Below are positions 63,916 to 64,000 of a stretch of DNA of 64,000 nt, piece after piece. Position 1 is the stretch's first letter; each line of letters starts with the position of its first letter. Position numbers and translations under genes: made by a program. The notes beneath the pieces are model-generated. The model was not told the DNA's origin. It was given only the letters and a program-made list of their open reading frames with translations, and did not search any database. This stretch comes from Pseudomonas sp. PA15(2017) (GTDB lineage Bacteria; Pseudomonadota; Gammaproteobacteria; Pseudomonadales; Pseudomonadaceae), in assembly GCF_001945395.1 (NCBI RefSeq), contig NZ_MSXV01000002.1, forward strand, positions 1-64,000, written 5' to 3'.

Positions 63916-64000
63916 TCACAGCTCCTGGCGTTTGGTTTCAGGGTCGAAGAACGGCAATTGCACTACGGTGGCCTGGACCACCTCACCGCCTTCCACGCGA
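63916..64000 (-). CDS. C-terminal end of a GcvT-like aminomethyltransferase (partial)
   Basis: Only the last 28 codons are present: VEGGEVVQATVVQLPFFDPE and the end KRQEL. The pattern V...A.VV.LPF.DPE is typical of the C-terminal barrel of GcvT and dimethylglycine/sarcosine dehydrogenase-type proteins that pass a one-carbon unit to folate. The stop lies 2 bp before the SoxG-like ATG, so both are co-translated. The gene runs off the right edge. Confidence 0.75.
   Translation of the reverse strand, partial: RVEGGEVVQATVVQLPFFDPETKRQEL

Overview
The window is chromosomal DNA from a Pseudomonas-like gammaproteobacterium. It is GC-rich, and the gene order plsC(lptA)-gmhB-glyS-glyQ-tag-lpxL-PilZ ... 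trkA-rsmB-fmt-def-LysM ... tsaC-qor-hemF-aroE matches what I recall of the origin-proximal region in Pseudomonas (around PA0005-PA0025 of P. aeruginosa). REP-type intergenic repeats, GTG and TTG starts, an Anr-type box before hemF and a sigma-54 promoter fit the same picture. I see no rRNA, tRNA, CRISPR array, insertion sequence or prophage.

Layout. (1) 0.15-5.9 kb, minus strand: a tightly packed lipid-metabolism operon equivalent to E. coli ynbABCD (CDP-alcohol phosphatidyltransferase, alpha/beta hydrolase-methyltransferase fusion, PAP2-dual-specificity phosphatase fusion, CdsA-like enzyme), with an extra PlsC-like acyltransferase and a small membrane protein. Its lipid product is unknown to me. 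(2) 6.2-10.6 kb, minus: plsC, gmhB, glyS, glyQ. (3) 10.9-13.6 kb, plus: PepSY/DUF3649/DUF3325 membrane genes, probably linked to iron uptake. (4) 13.9-21.6 kb: tag, a PNPOx-fold gene, lpxL, a PilZ gene, an orphan betaine/choline-binding protein, an NlpC/P60 protein, yhhQ under a preQ1-I riboswitch, and a divergent MFS/LysR pair. (5) 21.6-26.2 kb, minus: TPR gene, trkA, rsmB, fmt, def. (6) 26.3-32.6 kb: LysM gene, dprA, tsaC, qor, hemF, aroE. (7) 32.7-35.9 kb: an AT-richer accessory insert with a 782-aa protein (coiled coil, hydrophobic hairpin, degenerate RTX C-terminus) followed by a small four-helix membrane protein. This is the best candidate for an undescribed secreted toxin/immunity pair. 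(8) 36-44.1 kb: cobalamin genes cobJ, cobI, cobH, cobG (minus, cobalamin riboswitch before cobG) and cobL, cobK, a ferredoxin-like gene (plus). No cbiD is present. (9) 44.2-51.3 kb, plus: DctB/DctD-type two-component system next to a TAXI-TRAP transporter with a sigma-54 promoter and a DUF1850 gene. (10) 51.4-52.2 kb, minus: a NaChBac-type voltage-gated channel. (11) 52.4-59.4 kb: a GntR regulator divergent from an ABC transporter, hydantoin/allantoin racemase and PuuE-type allantoinase, which together look like a cyclic-ureide uptake and catabolism unit. (12) 59.6-64 kb: GNAT, DUF3617, cardiolipin synthase, an IclR regulator, a SoxG-like subunit and the end of a GcvT-like gene.

Within operons, genes commonly overlap by 1-4 bp (ATGA or TGATG), which supports most of the starts chosen here. 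Many start choices move an open frame inward to a ribosome-binding site, an operon junction or a family-typical N-terminus. Family assignments come from recalled motifs and lengths; no database search was possible.
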